Under the pieces are notes generated by a model, which worked only from the letters and a program-made list of their open reading frames with translations, searched no databases and was not told the DNA's origin. Source: Micromonospora sp. CB01531 (GTDB taxonomy: Bacteria > Actinomycetota > Actinomycetes > Mycobacteriales > Micromonosporaceae). From it: DNA of 64,000 bases. The position numbers and the translations under genes were made by a program. Shown one piece after another: positions 33,227 to 42,000 of this stretch; positions within the stretch are counted from its first letter, which is position 1; each line of letters opens with the position of its first letter. The stretch is from NCBI RefSeq assembly GCF_001905095.1, contig NZ_LWLS01000094.1:1-64000 (forward strand), read 5' to 3'.

Positions 33227-33253
33227 GGAATGATGGATTTCGCCGACAACGTT
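33227..33253 (+). promoter_or_regulatory. Possible SigR/SigH-type promoter for whiB
   Basis: GGAAT at 33227-33231 is followed after 19 bases by GTT at 33251-33253, close to the oxidative-stress sigma consensus (GGAAT, about 18-19 bases, GTT). It lies about 150 bp upstream of the whiB start. A redox-controlled promoter would fit an iron-sulfur WhiB protein. This short match could occur by chance. Confidence 0.3.
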
Positions 33254-33404
33254 GCGTAATCAGGTGACTACACAGCATGATGGTTGGCGGCGACAGAGCC
33301 GCATGTCGTCCGTGCCGCCCTGGGGAGGCAGGCCGGACGACCGGGGGGAGTTCGACGGCTGGTCGCGTGACGTCGGTAGGTACTGCAAGGGGGGACGTTT
33401 ACAC

Positions 33405-33725
33405 ATGGGCATGATCACTGACTGGCCGTCACTGGCGGCGTGTCAGAACGGTGACCCGGATGCGTTGTTCGTACAGGGCGCTGAACAGAACGTGGCGAAG
33501 CGGATCTGCCGGAGCTGCCCCGTGCGGTACGAGTGCCTGGCCGACGCGCTCGACAACCGGATCGAGTTCGGGGTGTGGGGTGGCATGACCGAACGCGAAC
33601 GCCGGGCGTTGCTGCGCCGTCACCCGCAGGTGACCAGCTGGCGGAAGATGTTCGAGGCGGCCATGAAGAAGAACGCCAAGGACAAGACCGGCAAGGACAA
33701 GGTCCTGGTGACCACCGCGAACTGA
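33405..33725 (+). CDS. wblA: WhiB-family iron-sulfur regulator (WhiB4/WblA type)
   Basis: This 106-residue transcription factor starts at the ATG at 33405, with AAGGGGGG ten bases upstream. The four cluster-binding cysteines are C13, C35, C38 and C44, with the CxxC pair in RICRSCPVRYEC. The turn GVWGG at 56-60 and the basic C-terminal tail (TERERRALLRRHPQVTSWRK...) bind DNA with sigma factor. The GVWGGMTERERRALLRRHP segment and gene context (next to ponA2 and ArsA-like genes) match WhiB4 of mycobacteria and WblA of Streptomyces, which control redox response and development. It is likely a [4Fe-4S] sensor. Confidence 0.93.
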   Translation: MGMITDWPSLAACQNGDPDALFVQGAEQNVAKRICRSCPVRYECLADALDNRIEFGVWGGMTERERRALLRRHPQVTSWRKMFEAAMKKNAKDKTGKDKVLVTTAN

Positions 33726-33750
33726 CCGCCGGCCTGTCGGTCACCGCGGC

Positions 33751-34899
33751 TCACCGTTGGCTGATCGCCTCGCCGATCGTCCGCAGCCCGTCGACGTCGT
33801 GCACGTCGGCGGGCTGCGCCGTCACCGACACCGTCGGCACGGCCGGGAACGCCTCGGTGAACCGGGCCGCCACCCGCTGCTCGCGTACCGCCTGCTGGGC
33901 CAGCGCCGCGTGGGCCCGCAACACCTCGACGGTGCCCTCGTGCCCGCCGGCGTCCTCCAGCCGGGCCGCGGCGGCCCGGCTGTCGGCCGCGCTCAGCTCC
34001 GGCACCGCCGGCCGGTGCACCCGGTTGAGCACCAGGCCGGCCAGCGGCATGTGCTCCTCGCGTAGCCGGCCCGCGAAGTAGGCGGCCTCCCGCACCGCGT
34101 CCGGCTCCGGCGCCGCGACCAGCAGGAACGCCGTCTCCCGCGCCTGCAGGATCCGGTACGTCTGCTCGGCCCGCTGCCGGAAACCGCCGAACATCGAGTC
34201 CAGCGCGGCGACGAAGCCGGAGAGGTCGGTGAGCAGCTGCGCCCCGAGCACCTTCTGCACGGCCTTGGAGAACATCCCGAAGCCGGCCGTCACGAAGCTG
34301 AACATGCTCCGCCCACCGCTCCGGGCCGGGGCGAGCAGCAGCCGCAGCATCCGGCCGTCGAGGAACCGGGACAGCCGGGCCGGCGCGTCCAGGAAGTCCA
34401 GCGCCGAACGGGACGGCGGGGTGTCCACCACGATCAGGTCCCACTCGCCCCGGGCGTGTAGCTGACCCAGCTTCTCCATCGCCATGTACTCCTGCGTACC
34501 GGCGAAGGTGGAGCTCATGGCCTGGTAGAAGGGGTTGGCGAAGATCTCCGCCGCCTTCGCCGGATCGGTGTGCTGGAGCACCACGTCGTCGAAGGTGCGC
34601 TTCATGTCGAGCATCATGGCGTGCAGCTCGCCGCCGCTGGCCTCGACGTCGATGCCCTTGACCTGGCGCGGGGTGTTGTCCAGTTCGGTCAGGCCGAGCG
34701 ACTGGGCCAGCCGGCGGGCCGGGTCGATGGTGAGCACCACCGTCCGCCGGCCGTGCCGCTCGGCGGCCCGCAGCGCCAACGCGGCCGCCGTGGTGGTCTT
34801 GCCCACTCCGCCCGCCCCGCAGCACACCACGATCCGTACGCCGGGGTCGGCGAGGATCTGGTCGACGTCCAGCGGTGGCGCCGCGTCTTCGGAAGGCAC
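33751..34899 (-). CDS. ArsA/GET3-like ATPase, second of pair (Rv3680-like)
   Basis: This 382-residue P-loop ATPase has the deviant Walker A CGAGGVGKTTTAAALAL (about residues 28-44), a switch I (IDPARRLAQ), and LIVVDTPPSRSALDF as Walker B/switch II. The family is related to arsenite pump and GET3 ATPases. The GTG at 34899 is chosen; a TTG at 34902 is the only nearby alternative and no good ribosome site is visible. It lies 57 bp after the first ATPase and converges with whiB. In mycobacteria the pair is known as BagA/BagB, a heteromer linked to stress tolerance; that the same complex forms here is inferred from position. Confidence 0.9.
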   Translation of the reverse strand: MPSEDAAPPLDVDQILADPGVRIVVCCGAGGVGKTTTAAALALRAAERHGRRTVVLTIDPARRLAQSLGLTELDNTPRQVKGIDVEASGGELHAMMLDMKRTFDDVVLQHTDPAKAAEIFANPFYQAMSSTFAGTQEYMAMEKLGQLHARGEWDLIVVDTPPSRSALDFLDAPARLSRFLDGRMLRLLLAPARSGGRSMFSFVTAGFGMFSKAVQKVLGAQLLTDLSGFVAALDSMFGGFRQRAEQTYRILQARETAFLLVAAPEPDAVREAAYFAGRLREEHMPLAGLVLNRVHRPAVPELSAADSRAAAARLEDAGGHEGTVEVLRAHAALAQQAVREQRVAARFTEAFPAVPTVSVTAQPADVHDVDGLRTIGEAISQR

Positions 34900-34956
34900 C
34901 AATCGAGCGTATCGGTCTTCCGGGTGTCTCTGCTCCGTGCCGGCCGCAGGTGTGAG

Positions 34957-35934
34957 TCAATCCGCCCGGACGAGCGCCTCGGCCAGCGTCTCCAGTCCGG
35001 CCCGGTCGACCCCGTCGGGGAGCAGCGGCAGCTCGGTCAGAGGCAGCCCCAGCTCCACCAGGTCGCCTCGGAGCGAGTCCTCCAGCTCCCGCCGTACCTG
35101 CTGGTCGCGCGCCTCGCCGGCGAGGGCCGCGACGGTGCGCGCGTCGGCCGGCAGGCCGGCGGCCGCCAGCCCCCGCTTCAGCTCGGCGGAGCTCACCGCG
35201 CGGCCGGTGGGCACCGGCGGCCGGGCGCCGTTGACGATCACCCGGCCGACCGGGAAGCCCAGCTGGGTCAGCTCGGCGATCGCGTCGACCGTCTCCTGGA
35301 CCGGCATCTCCTCCAGCAGGGTCACCACGTGCACCGCCGCCATGGGCGAGCGAAGCAGCACGGCGACCCCCTCGCTCTGGGTCTTGATCGGGCCGACCTT
35401 GGCCAGCCGGGCGGTCTCCGCGGTGACGTTGAGGAAGCGGCCGATCCGCCCGGTCGGCGGCGCGTCCAGCACCACCGCGTCGTACGCCCGGCGCTGGCCG
35501 TTGGTGCGGGTGGTCGCCTCCTTCACCTTGCCGGTGAGCAGCACGTCCCGCAGGCCCGGGGCGATGGTGGTGGCGAAGTCGATGGCGCCGAACTTGCGCA
35601 GCGCCCGGCCGGCCGCGCCGAGCTTGTAGAACATGTCCAGGTACTCGAGGAGCGCCTCCTCGGCGTCCACCGCCAGGGCCCGCACCTCGCCGCCGTCCCG
35701 GGCGTCGGTCAGGTGCCGCTCCTCGTAGGGCAGCGGGTCGGTGCCGAAGAGCTGGGCGATGCCCTGCCGCCCCTCCACCTCGACCAGCAGGGTGCGCCGG
35801 CCGCCGGCGGCCAGCCCGAGGGCCAGCGCCGCGGCCACGCTGGTCTTGCCCGTACCGCCCTTCCCGGTCACCACGTGCAGGCGGGCCGGCCATGCGGTGC
35901 CGGCCGGTTCGGCCGGGTGCTCAGCTGCTGCCAC
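34957..35934 (-). CDS. ArsA/GET3-like ATPase, first of pair (Rv3679-like)
   Basis: This 325-residue ATPase has the signature GKGGTGKTSVAAALALGLA (deviant Walker A, about residues 23-41), VEVEGRQGIAQLFG, and AVVLDAPPTGRIGRFL as Walker B. It lacks the long C-terminal half of arsenite pumps. The GTG at 35934 begins MAAAEHPAEPAG. It is co-transcribed with the 33751 gene. Two non-identical ArsA-like ATPases in tandem next to whiB is a stable actinobacterial arrangement. No cysteine cluster for arsenite is seen, so arsenic export is unlikely. Confidence 0.9.
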   Translation of the reverse strand: MAAAEHPAEPAGTAWPARLHVVTGKGGTGKTSVAAALALGLAAGGRRTLLVEVEGRQGIAQLFGTDPLPYEERHLTDARDGGEVRALAVDAEEALLEYLDMFYKLGAAGRALRKFGAIDFATTIAPGLRDVLLTGKVKEATTRTNGQRRAYDAVVLDAPPTGRIGRFLNVTAETARLAKVGPIKTQSEGVAVLLRSPMAAVHVVTLLEEMPVQETVDAIAELTQLGFPVGRVIVNGARPPVPTGRAVSSAELKRGLAAAGLPADARTVAALAGEARDQQVRRELEDSLRGDLVELGLPLTELPLLPDGVDRAGLETLAEALVRAD

Positions 35935-35968
35935 CCGTTGAGCTTAGAGCGCGCGCCGGCCGCCCGGC

Positions 35969-36655
35969 TCAGCCGACCTCGCAGACCCACCAACCCGTCT
36001 TCTGCACCACGGTGAAGCGCAACTCCTGGTCGGCCACCTTCTCGTCGGAGGTGGCCATGGTGACCTTGGTGGTCACCGTCGCCCGCTCCCCGGTCTGGTT
36101 GTCCACCTTCGGCGTGGTCCAGCGGAACCGGGGGTTCTGGTACTGCGTCGCGTACTTCTGCACCTCGGCGACCTTGGCGGCGATCTTCTTGTCGTCCCGT
36201 GCCGCGGAGCAGACGAAGGTGGCCGCCTTCCGGGCATCCTGGTCCTTGTAGACGGCGGTGAGGAAGCCGTCCACGGCGACTGCCGGCTCCTTCGCGCCCT
36301 GCCCCTCCTCGGCTTTGCGCAGAGTCAGGAACGCGGCGGTGCCGCCACCGCCACAGAGCAGGATCGCCGCGGCCAGCACGATCGAGGTGATCAGCAGCCC
36401 GCGCCGCTTCTTCGGAGCCGCCGGCGTCGGCGGTGGCGGGTAGCCGGGCGCCGGCCCGGGGAACGACCCCGGCGCCGGCGGGGGGTACGCCCCGGAAGCG
36501 GGCGGGGGGTACGCCGCGGGGGGCGGCGCGGGGAATGCCCCGGGGGCCGGCGGGGGGTACGCCGCCCCGGGAGGTGGCGCGGCGCCGGCGGGTGGCTCGT
36601 GGTGGGACGGACCGCCGGGAGAACCGGCGGCGCCACCGATGGGCGGTTGGGTCAT
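35969..36655 (-). CDS. Membrane protein with Pro/Gly/Ala-rich N-tail and NTF2-like extracellular domain
   Basis: This 228-residue protein has a cytoplasmic tail of about 85 residues made of PPP/GAYPPPAPG-type repeats. One transmembrane helix follows (LLITSIVLAAAILLCGGGG, about 87-105), then a C-terminal domain: AVAVDGFLTAVYKDQDARKA...CSAARDDKKIAAKVAEVQKYA...VQKTGWWVCEVG. That arrangement (helix, two-Cys fold, ending in a beta-strand) is like the DUF4878/NTF2-like domains of Mce-associated proteins. Start ATG 36655 has GGGGGA upstream. It sits 34 bp from the ATPase pair and may form a transcription unit with them. Confidence 0.75.
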   Translation of the reverse strand: MTQPPIGGAAGSPGGPSHHEPPAGAAPPPGAAYPPPAPGAFPAPPPAAYPPPASGAYPPPAPGSFPGPAPGYPPPPTPAAPKKRRGLLITSIVLAAAILLCGGGGTAAFLTLRKAEEGQGAKEPAVAVDGFLTAVYKDQDARKAATFVCSAARDDKKIAAKVAEVQKYATQYQNPRFRWTTPKVDNQTGERATVTTKVTMATSDEKVADQELRFTVVQKTGWWVCEVG

Positions 36656-37001
36656 GTCATCCCCCGGGGTGCGGCGCGTCGCCGCCCCAGGCGACGGACA
36701 CGTGGACCAGCGTGGCGGGCGAGCGCTGGCGCCCGTCCAGATCGGAAGGGTAGCGGTCGATGGGCGCCTTGCCTGCCCCGCGTACCGGCCGGTCGCCTGC
36801 ACGAGCGGGTCGAGGCGGTCCTGCCGTCGCATTCCCGTCGAGAGATGTGTCGCATATGTGACTGAACGTGATCGTGCCTGCGCGTCCCGTTGCTGGGACT
36901 GCCATCAGGTCCTACGTTCGTCGCGACGCGGGGACCGGAGCGGCGGTGGGTCCGAGCCGGATGGTGCTGACGGTGAGCAGGTACGACGCCCGGAGGATCG
37001 C
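36656..37001. other. Intergenic region upstream of 37002 gene
   Basis: This 346-bp divergent region contains no gene that can be supported; several open frames cross it but lack start signals. It must carry promoters for the Pro-rich membrane protein and the small gene at 37002. Confidence 0.45.
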
Positions 37002-37451
37002 TTGCGCGACGCGGAGAACACCCCTCGAGCCCAGTTCGTCCCCGCTGACCGGGTGCGGCGGCCCGGTGATGCCGACGGGATCGGTCTGGCACTGCCGTTC
37101 AACGAGCGGTCGTACCGCCATCCGGCCGAGGCGCTCCGCACGCTGGTCCGGTCAGGCGACCGCGTTCGGGACGAGGAGGAGCCCGGGTACGTCATCCACC
37201 TGCCGGTCCGGGTCGCCGACCTGGCGGCGGCCACCGCGCTCGCCGGCACCGTGGCCACCTCGCTCGGCTTCCTCAGCGAACTGGACGCCGGTGAGACGAC
37301 GGTCTCCACGGCGGACGACCAGAACAACCGGCACCGCGTCTTCTGCGACCTGCCGCTGCCCGACCGGTCCCGTTGCCCCCAGCCCTACGAGCACGAGGGT
37401 CCCTGTGGCGAGCCGCCCTCGCCGCCGGGGCAGCGTCCGGCGTCCCGCTGA
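37002..37451 (+). CDS. Hypothetical protein (TTG start)
   Basis: This 149-residue protein is not recognised. The TTG at 37002 is chosen because GGAGG lies five bases upstream; GTG 37053 is the alternative and no ATG in frame fits. The well-formed part begins at GIGLALPFNERSYRHPAEAL. An alpha/beta segment follows (YVIHLPVRVADLAAATALAGTVA, then LSELDAGETTVSTADDQNNR), with a Pro-rich C-terminal tail containing two Cys (RCPQPYEHEGPC). It lies 61 bp before the DUF4177 gene and may be co-transcribed with it. Function is unknown. Confidence 0.6.
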   Translation: MRDAENTPRAQFVPADRVRRPGDADGIGLALPFNERSYRHPAEALRTLVRSGDRVRDEEEPGYVIHLPVRVADLAAATALAGTVATSLGFLSELDAGETTVSTADDQNNRHRVFCDLPLPDRSRCPQPYEHEGPCGEPPSPPGQRPASR

Positions 37452-37512
37452 CACCGGCGGCCCGTAGGCTGTGCCTGACCGAATCCACGCCAGGCAAGGA
37501 GGCCTTAACCTG

Positions 37513-37668
37513 ATGCAGAAGTGGGAATACGCCACGGTCCCGCTGCTGGTCCATGCGACCAAGCAGATCCTCGACAACTGGGGCGAGGATGGCTGGGAGC
37601 TGGTCTCCGTGGTTCCCGGCCCGAACCCGGAGCAGCTCGTCGCCTACCTCAAGCGGCCGAAGGCGTGA
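37513..37668 (+). CDS. DUF4177 small protein
   Basis: This 51-residue protein begins MQKWEYATVPLLVHATKQIL and continues with the hallmark NWGEDGWELVSV, the DUF4177 signature (WEY..., GWELVSV). The ATG at 37513 follows AGGAGG at ten bases. It overlaps the next gene by GTGA (37665-37668) if RidA begins at its GTG. Family function is unknown, but a copy sits beside the RidA-type gene in many actinobacteria, suggesting a shared role. It is too small to have a catalytic site. Confidence 0.9.
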   Translation: MQKWEYATVPLLVHATKQILDNWGEDGWELVSVVPGPNPEQLVAYLKRPKA

Positions 37669-37673
37669 GCGGC

Positions 37674-38135
37674 ATGAGCAGCGGACCGCACGCGAAGCTC
37701 GCCGAGCTGGGCCTGGCCCTGCCCGAGGTGGTGCCGCCGGTGGCCAGCTACGTGCCGGCCGTCCAATCCGGGCAGCACGTCTATGTCTCCGGCCAGTTGC
37801 CGATGGCGGAGGGCAAGCTGCTCGCCACCGGCAAGGTCGGCAACGGCGTCTCCGCCGACCAGGCGAAGGACCTGGCGCAGCGGTGCGCGCTGAACGCCAT
37901 CGCCGCGATCGACTCGCTGGTCGGCCTGGAGAACGTGGTCAAGATCGTGAAGCTGACCGGCTTCGTGGCCAGCGCGCCGGGCTTCACCGGCCAGCCGGGC
38001 GTGATCAACGGCGCCTCCGACCTGTTCCTCGCGGTCTTCGGCGAGGCCGGCCGGCACGCCCGCAGCGCGGTCGGCGTCGCCGAGTTGCCGCTCGACGCCC
38101 CCGTCGAGGTCGAGGTCATCGTCGAGGTCGGCTGA
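37674..38135 (+). CDS. RidA/YjgF/YER057c-type protein
   Basis: This 153-residue protein has the RidA features LPEVVPPVASYVPAVQSGQHVYVSGQLPM, then ALNAIAAIDSLVGLENVVKIVKLTGFV and VGVAELPLDAPVEVEVIVEVG. RidA proteins deaminate reactive enamine/imine intermediates. This longer subgroup (Rv3678c type) is of uncertain activity; an active-site Arg in the usual ARSAVGVAELPLDAPVE tail is present. ATG 37674 fits the family's N-terminus; GTG 37665 would overlap the DUF4177 stop. It belongs to the same transcript as DUF4177. Confidence 0.9.
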   Translation: MSSGPHAKLAELGLALPEVVPPVASYVPAVQSGQHVYVSGQLPMAEGKLLATGKVGNGVSADQAKDLAQRCALNAIAAIDSLVGLENVVKIVKLTGFVASAPGFTGQPGVINGASDLFLAVFGEAGRHARSAVGVAELPLDAPVEVEVIVEVG

Positions 38136-38154
38136 GCCGCCGCTCACGCTCCGT

Positions 38155-38234
38155 CCCCGCGATCTTGCGGATTCCGCCCTGGCGAAAGCCGTGAACGACC
38201 ACAAATCACGGGCCAGAACTGCAAGATCGCGGGG
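38155..38234. repeat. Palindromic intergenic repeat (80 bp)
   Basis: CCCCGCGATCTTGC (38155-38168) and GCAAGATCGCGGGG (38221-38234) are perfect 14-bp arms. Inside, a second stem is formed by CCGTGA and TCACGG around ACGACCACAAA. The shape resembles a small palindromic element (REP or MITE-like). It lies between the RidA gene and the MBL gene, both (+), and shares GCAAGATCG with the 16299 repeat. Confidence 0.75.
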
Positions 38235-38264
38235 AGCGGCGAGCGGGGTCGTACGATCGCTGCC

Positions 38265-39056
38265 ATGGGCGGGCATGTGACCGGGGCGGCAGGGGCGCTC
38301 GCGGACGAGCTGCCGGGTTGGGTGACGCTGCTGCGCGCGCCGAACCCGGGGCCGATGACGCTCGACGGCACCAACACCTGGGTGCTGCGCGCCCCCGGCG
38401 CCGAGCACGCGGTCGTCGTTGATCCGGGCCCGGCCGACGAGGAGCACCTGGCCGCCATCGCGGCGCACGGGCCGGTCGGGTCCGTGCTGATCACCCACGG
38501 GCACCCGGACCACACCGAGGGCTCGGCCCGGCTGCACGAGCTGCTCGGCGGCGCGCCCGTCCGCGCCGCCGACCCGGCGCACACCATCGGCGGTGGGCCG
38601 CTGACCGGGCCCGTCGACGGCTCGGGCCTGGAGATCCGCCTGCTGGCCACCCCGGGACACACCGCCGACTCGGTCTGCTTCCTGGTCGAGCACGGCGACG
38701 AGCGGGTGGTCCTCACCGGCGACACCATCCTGGGTCGGGGCACCACCGTGGTCGCCCACCCTGACGGGCACCTCGGGGACTACCTGGCCAGTCTGGAGCT
38801 GCTGTCGACGTACCGGGGGGTGCCGGCGCTACCGGGGCACGGCCCGGCGCTGGCCGACTGCGGCGCGGCGGCCGACTTCTACCTCGCCCACCGCCGGGCC
38901 CGGCTCGACCAGGTCCGCGCGGCGGTCGCCGCGGGCGCCACCACCGCGCCCGAGGTGGTCGCCAAGGTGTACGCCGACGTCGACCGGTCGCTCTGGTGGG
39001 CCGCCGAGTGGTCGGTCCGCGCGCAGCTCGAGTACCTCGGAGTGGAGCAGCCGTGA
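38265..39056 (+). CDS. MBL-fold metallohydrolase (Rv3677c-like)
   Basis: This 263-residue protein has the zinc motif HGHPDH (about residues 79-84). It continues with TPGHTADSVCF, TGDTILGRGTTVVA and the distal HGPAL. The opening LLRAPNPGPMTLDGTNTWVL is typical of the glyoxalase II/LACTB2-like subgroup. The pairing with RidA-type and DUF4177 genes is the M. tuberculosis order (Rv3678c-Rv3677c). Its stop overlaps the GTG start of the giant cyclase-ATPase gene (GTGA at 39053-39056), so the two are translationally coupled. Confidence 0.92.
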   Translation: MGGHVTGAAGALADELPGWVTLLRAPNPGPMTLDGTNTWVLRAPGAEHAVVVDPGPADEEHLAAIAAHGPVGSVLITHGHPDHTEGSARLHELLGGAPVRAADPAHTIGGGPLTGPVDGSGLEIRLLATPGHTADSVCFLVEHGDERVVLTGDTILGRGTTVVAHPDGHLGDYLASLELLSTYRGVPALPGHGPALADCGAAADFYLAHRRARLDQVRAAVAAGATTAPEVVAKVYADVDRSLWWAAEWSVRAQLEYLGVEQP

Positions 39057-42000
39057 CCTGCCCGGTGTGCGGAACCGTCGCCGTACCCGGCGCGCGGTTC
39101 TGCCACAACTGCGGGGCTGCGCTGCCGGCCGCCGCGACGCTGCCCGCCGCCGAACGGCGGGTGGTCACCGTGCTCTTCGGCGACCTCTCCGACTTCACCT
39201 CCTGGTCCGAGGACCTCGACCCGGAACGGGTCGGCGCGGTGACGGACCGGGTGCTCGCCGCCCTCGCCGGTGCGGTCAAGACCTTCGGCGGCCACGTCGA
39301 CAAGCTCACCGGCGACGGGATCATGGCGGTCTTCGGTGCGCCCGTCGCGCACGAGGACGACGCGGAGCGCGCCGTCCGGGCGGCGCTCTCCATGCAGCGG
39401 GCCGTCCGCCGGGTGCTCGACGACGAGCGGGGCGGCGGTGCGCCGCTCGGCCTGCGGGTCGGGCTGAACACCGGCGACGTGATCGCCGGCATCCAGGCGG
39501 CGATCGAATACACCGTCATCGGCGACACGGTGAACACCGCGGCCCGGCTCGCTGACGCCGCCGCGGTCGGGGCGGTCTACGCCGGTGCGCGGACCGCCGC
39601 CGCCACCCGGCACGTCGCCTCCTGGCGGGCGCTGCGCCCGCTGCGGCTCAAGGGCAAGCGCGAGCCGGTCGAGGCGTACGAGCTGCTGGGTCTCCTGGAC
39701 GCGCCGGGCACCCGGTCCGGTCTCGGCGACGAGGCGCCCTTCGTGGGCCGGGAGACCGAGATCGGGCGGGTCGCCGGCCGGCTCGCCGAGGTGATCGACC
39801 GGGGCGAGCCCCGGGTGCTGCTGATGACCGCCGAGGCGGGGATCGGCAAGTCCCGGTTCGCCGCCGAGGTGGAACGCCTCGCCGCCGGCTACGACGTGGG
39901 CACCGGCCGGTATGCCGCGCACACCGGTGCCCGGGTGCTCTCCGTACGGTGCGCCGCGTTCGGCGAGCGGCGTCGGCTCGCCCCGCTGGCCGATCTGGTC
40001 CGGGCCGCGGTCGGTCTGCCCAACGACGCCGCCACCGCGCTCACCCGTCCGGCCGTGGAGGAGCGGCTGCGCCGGCTCGGCCAGCGACTCGGCCGGCTCC
40101 CCGGCGAACTGCCCCCGCTCGCCGTCGACCAGCTCCTCGCGCTGCTCGGGTACGCCGAACTCCCGCCTGCCACCGGCAACGGCGAGTGGAACCCGGCCGC
40201 TCCGCCGGCGGACGCCGAGGCGGTGCCGAACGCGGTCACCGGCCTGCTCAGCGCGCTCGCGGTCGAGGCGCCACTGGTGATCGTGGTGGACGACCTGCAC
40301 GACGCCACAGCCGAGACCGTCAACGCACTCGGCGTGACCCTCAACCGACTCACCGGCCCGGTGCTGGTGCTGCTGCTCGGCCGCCCGGAACTGGTGCGTA
40401 CCGCCGGCGCGCTGACCCGGGTCGCGGACGCCGAGGTGCACGCGCTGCCGCCGCTGCGCGGTGCCGACGCGGCCCGGCTGCTCACCAGCTACCTGGGGGG
40501 CGGGAAGCTGCCCCAGGCCGACGCCGACCGGCTGCTGGCCACCGCCCAGGGCAACCCGTTCTACCTGGCCGAGCTGGTTACCCTGCTGATGGAGCGGGGC
40601 GCGCTGACCGCGGGCGCGGACCGGGACATTCCCGGTGGCTGGCGGCTGGCGCCCGGCTCGCTGGGCAGCCGGCTGCTCTCCCGGGACCTGGCCGCCGTGC
40701 TCGCGGCGCGGATCGACGCGCTGCCGGTGGACGCCCGCTCGGTGCTGCGCGACGCGGCTGTGGTCGGCGACACCGTGCCGGCCGGCACCCTGGAGGCGCT
40801 CCGCGAGCAGCGCACCGGCCGGGACGGCCGCCCGGCGGCGGTGGTCGCGGTCGAGCTGGAGCGGGCCGTGGAGGAGTTGCTGCAGCGCCGCATGCTGCAC
40901 CGCACCCGCACCGGCTTCGCCTTCGCCACCCCGCTGATGCGCGAGGCCGCGTACGCCGGGGTGAGCAAGGCGGAGCTGGCCGAGCGGCACGCGGCGCTGG
41001 CCCGCTGGGCCGCTCCGGAGAGCGCCGACGGCGCCGCCCTGCCCGGTGGGTTCAGCGAGGCGGCCCGGGACGACTTCGTGGCCGAACACGTGGCGCGGGC
41101 CGCTGCGCTCGCCGACGCGGTGAAGCTGCGCCCCGACGCGCCGGCCCGCGCGGTGACCCCGCTGGGCGTCGCCGCGCTCGGCCGGGCCGCCCGCCGCGCG
41201 CTGCGCTCCGGCGAGCCGGCCCTGGCCGTCGAGTACGCCGAGCGCGCCGCCGAGCTGGCCCGCGACGGCGTGCCGCTGGCCGACCAGGTGGTGCACGCCC
41301 GGGCGTTGCTCCAGGTCGGCCGCCCCCACGACGCGCTCGCCTTCGCGGAGAAGATCGCGGCCAACACCGGCGACGCGGCCACCCGGGCCGGTGCCCTGCT
41401 GCTCGCCGGGCAGGCCCACCAGACCCTCGGCGACCAGGCCCGGACGGAACGCTGCTGGCAGGAGGCTCTTCAGGTGGCCACGGCCGCCGAGCTGCCGACG
41501 ATGCGGGCCTCGGCGATGCGCCGGCTCGGCATGGCCGACTTCATCGCCGGCCGGCTCGGCCAGGCGAGCAGCCGGCTGGCCGCCTCCTACCAGGTCAGCC
41601 TCGCCGCAAAGGACCCACGCGGGCAGGCCTGGTCGTTGCAGAACCTGGCCTGGGTGACAACCACCCGGGGCGACTTCGCCGGCACCGACGCGGTCCTCGG
41701 CCGGGCCGCCCGGCTCTTCGCCGAGCTGAAGGACCCGTACGGCCGGGCCTGGCTGCGCGGCACCACCGCGTTCGCCCGGCTGCTCGCCGGCCGGCTCCGG
41801 GAGGCCTGCCGGATGGCGCAGGTCTTCCTCCCCTTCGGCGAGCGGGTCGGCGAGGCGTGGGCGGTCGGCACGCTGCGCGCGGTCGAGGCGTACGCCACCG
41901 CGGAGCTGGGTGAGCTGGCCGAGGCGGACCGGGCGGCGCGGCGCGCGTACCGGGACTTCGCCGAGGTCGGCGACGACTGGGGGCAGGGCTTCGCCCTGGT

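Larger units (their letters stand above)
33006..33404. other. Divergent intergenic region between ponA2 and whiB
   Basis: This 399-bp region has no gene. It contains the GAAA-loop hairpin at 33140-33157 and a GGAAT/GTT pair at 33227-33253 resembling a SigR-type promoter. It must hold both divergent promoters. The whiB ribosome site (AAGGGGGG) lies at its right end. Confidence 0.55.

Noticed and set aside
33006..33404. Possible c-di-AMP (ydaO-type) riboswitch before whiB
   Set aside because: The conserved internal blocks of that class could not be found, and the hairpin alone is insufficient.
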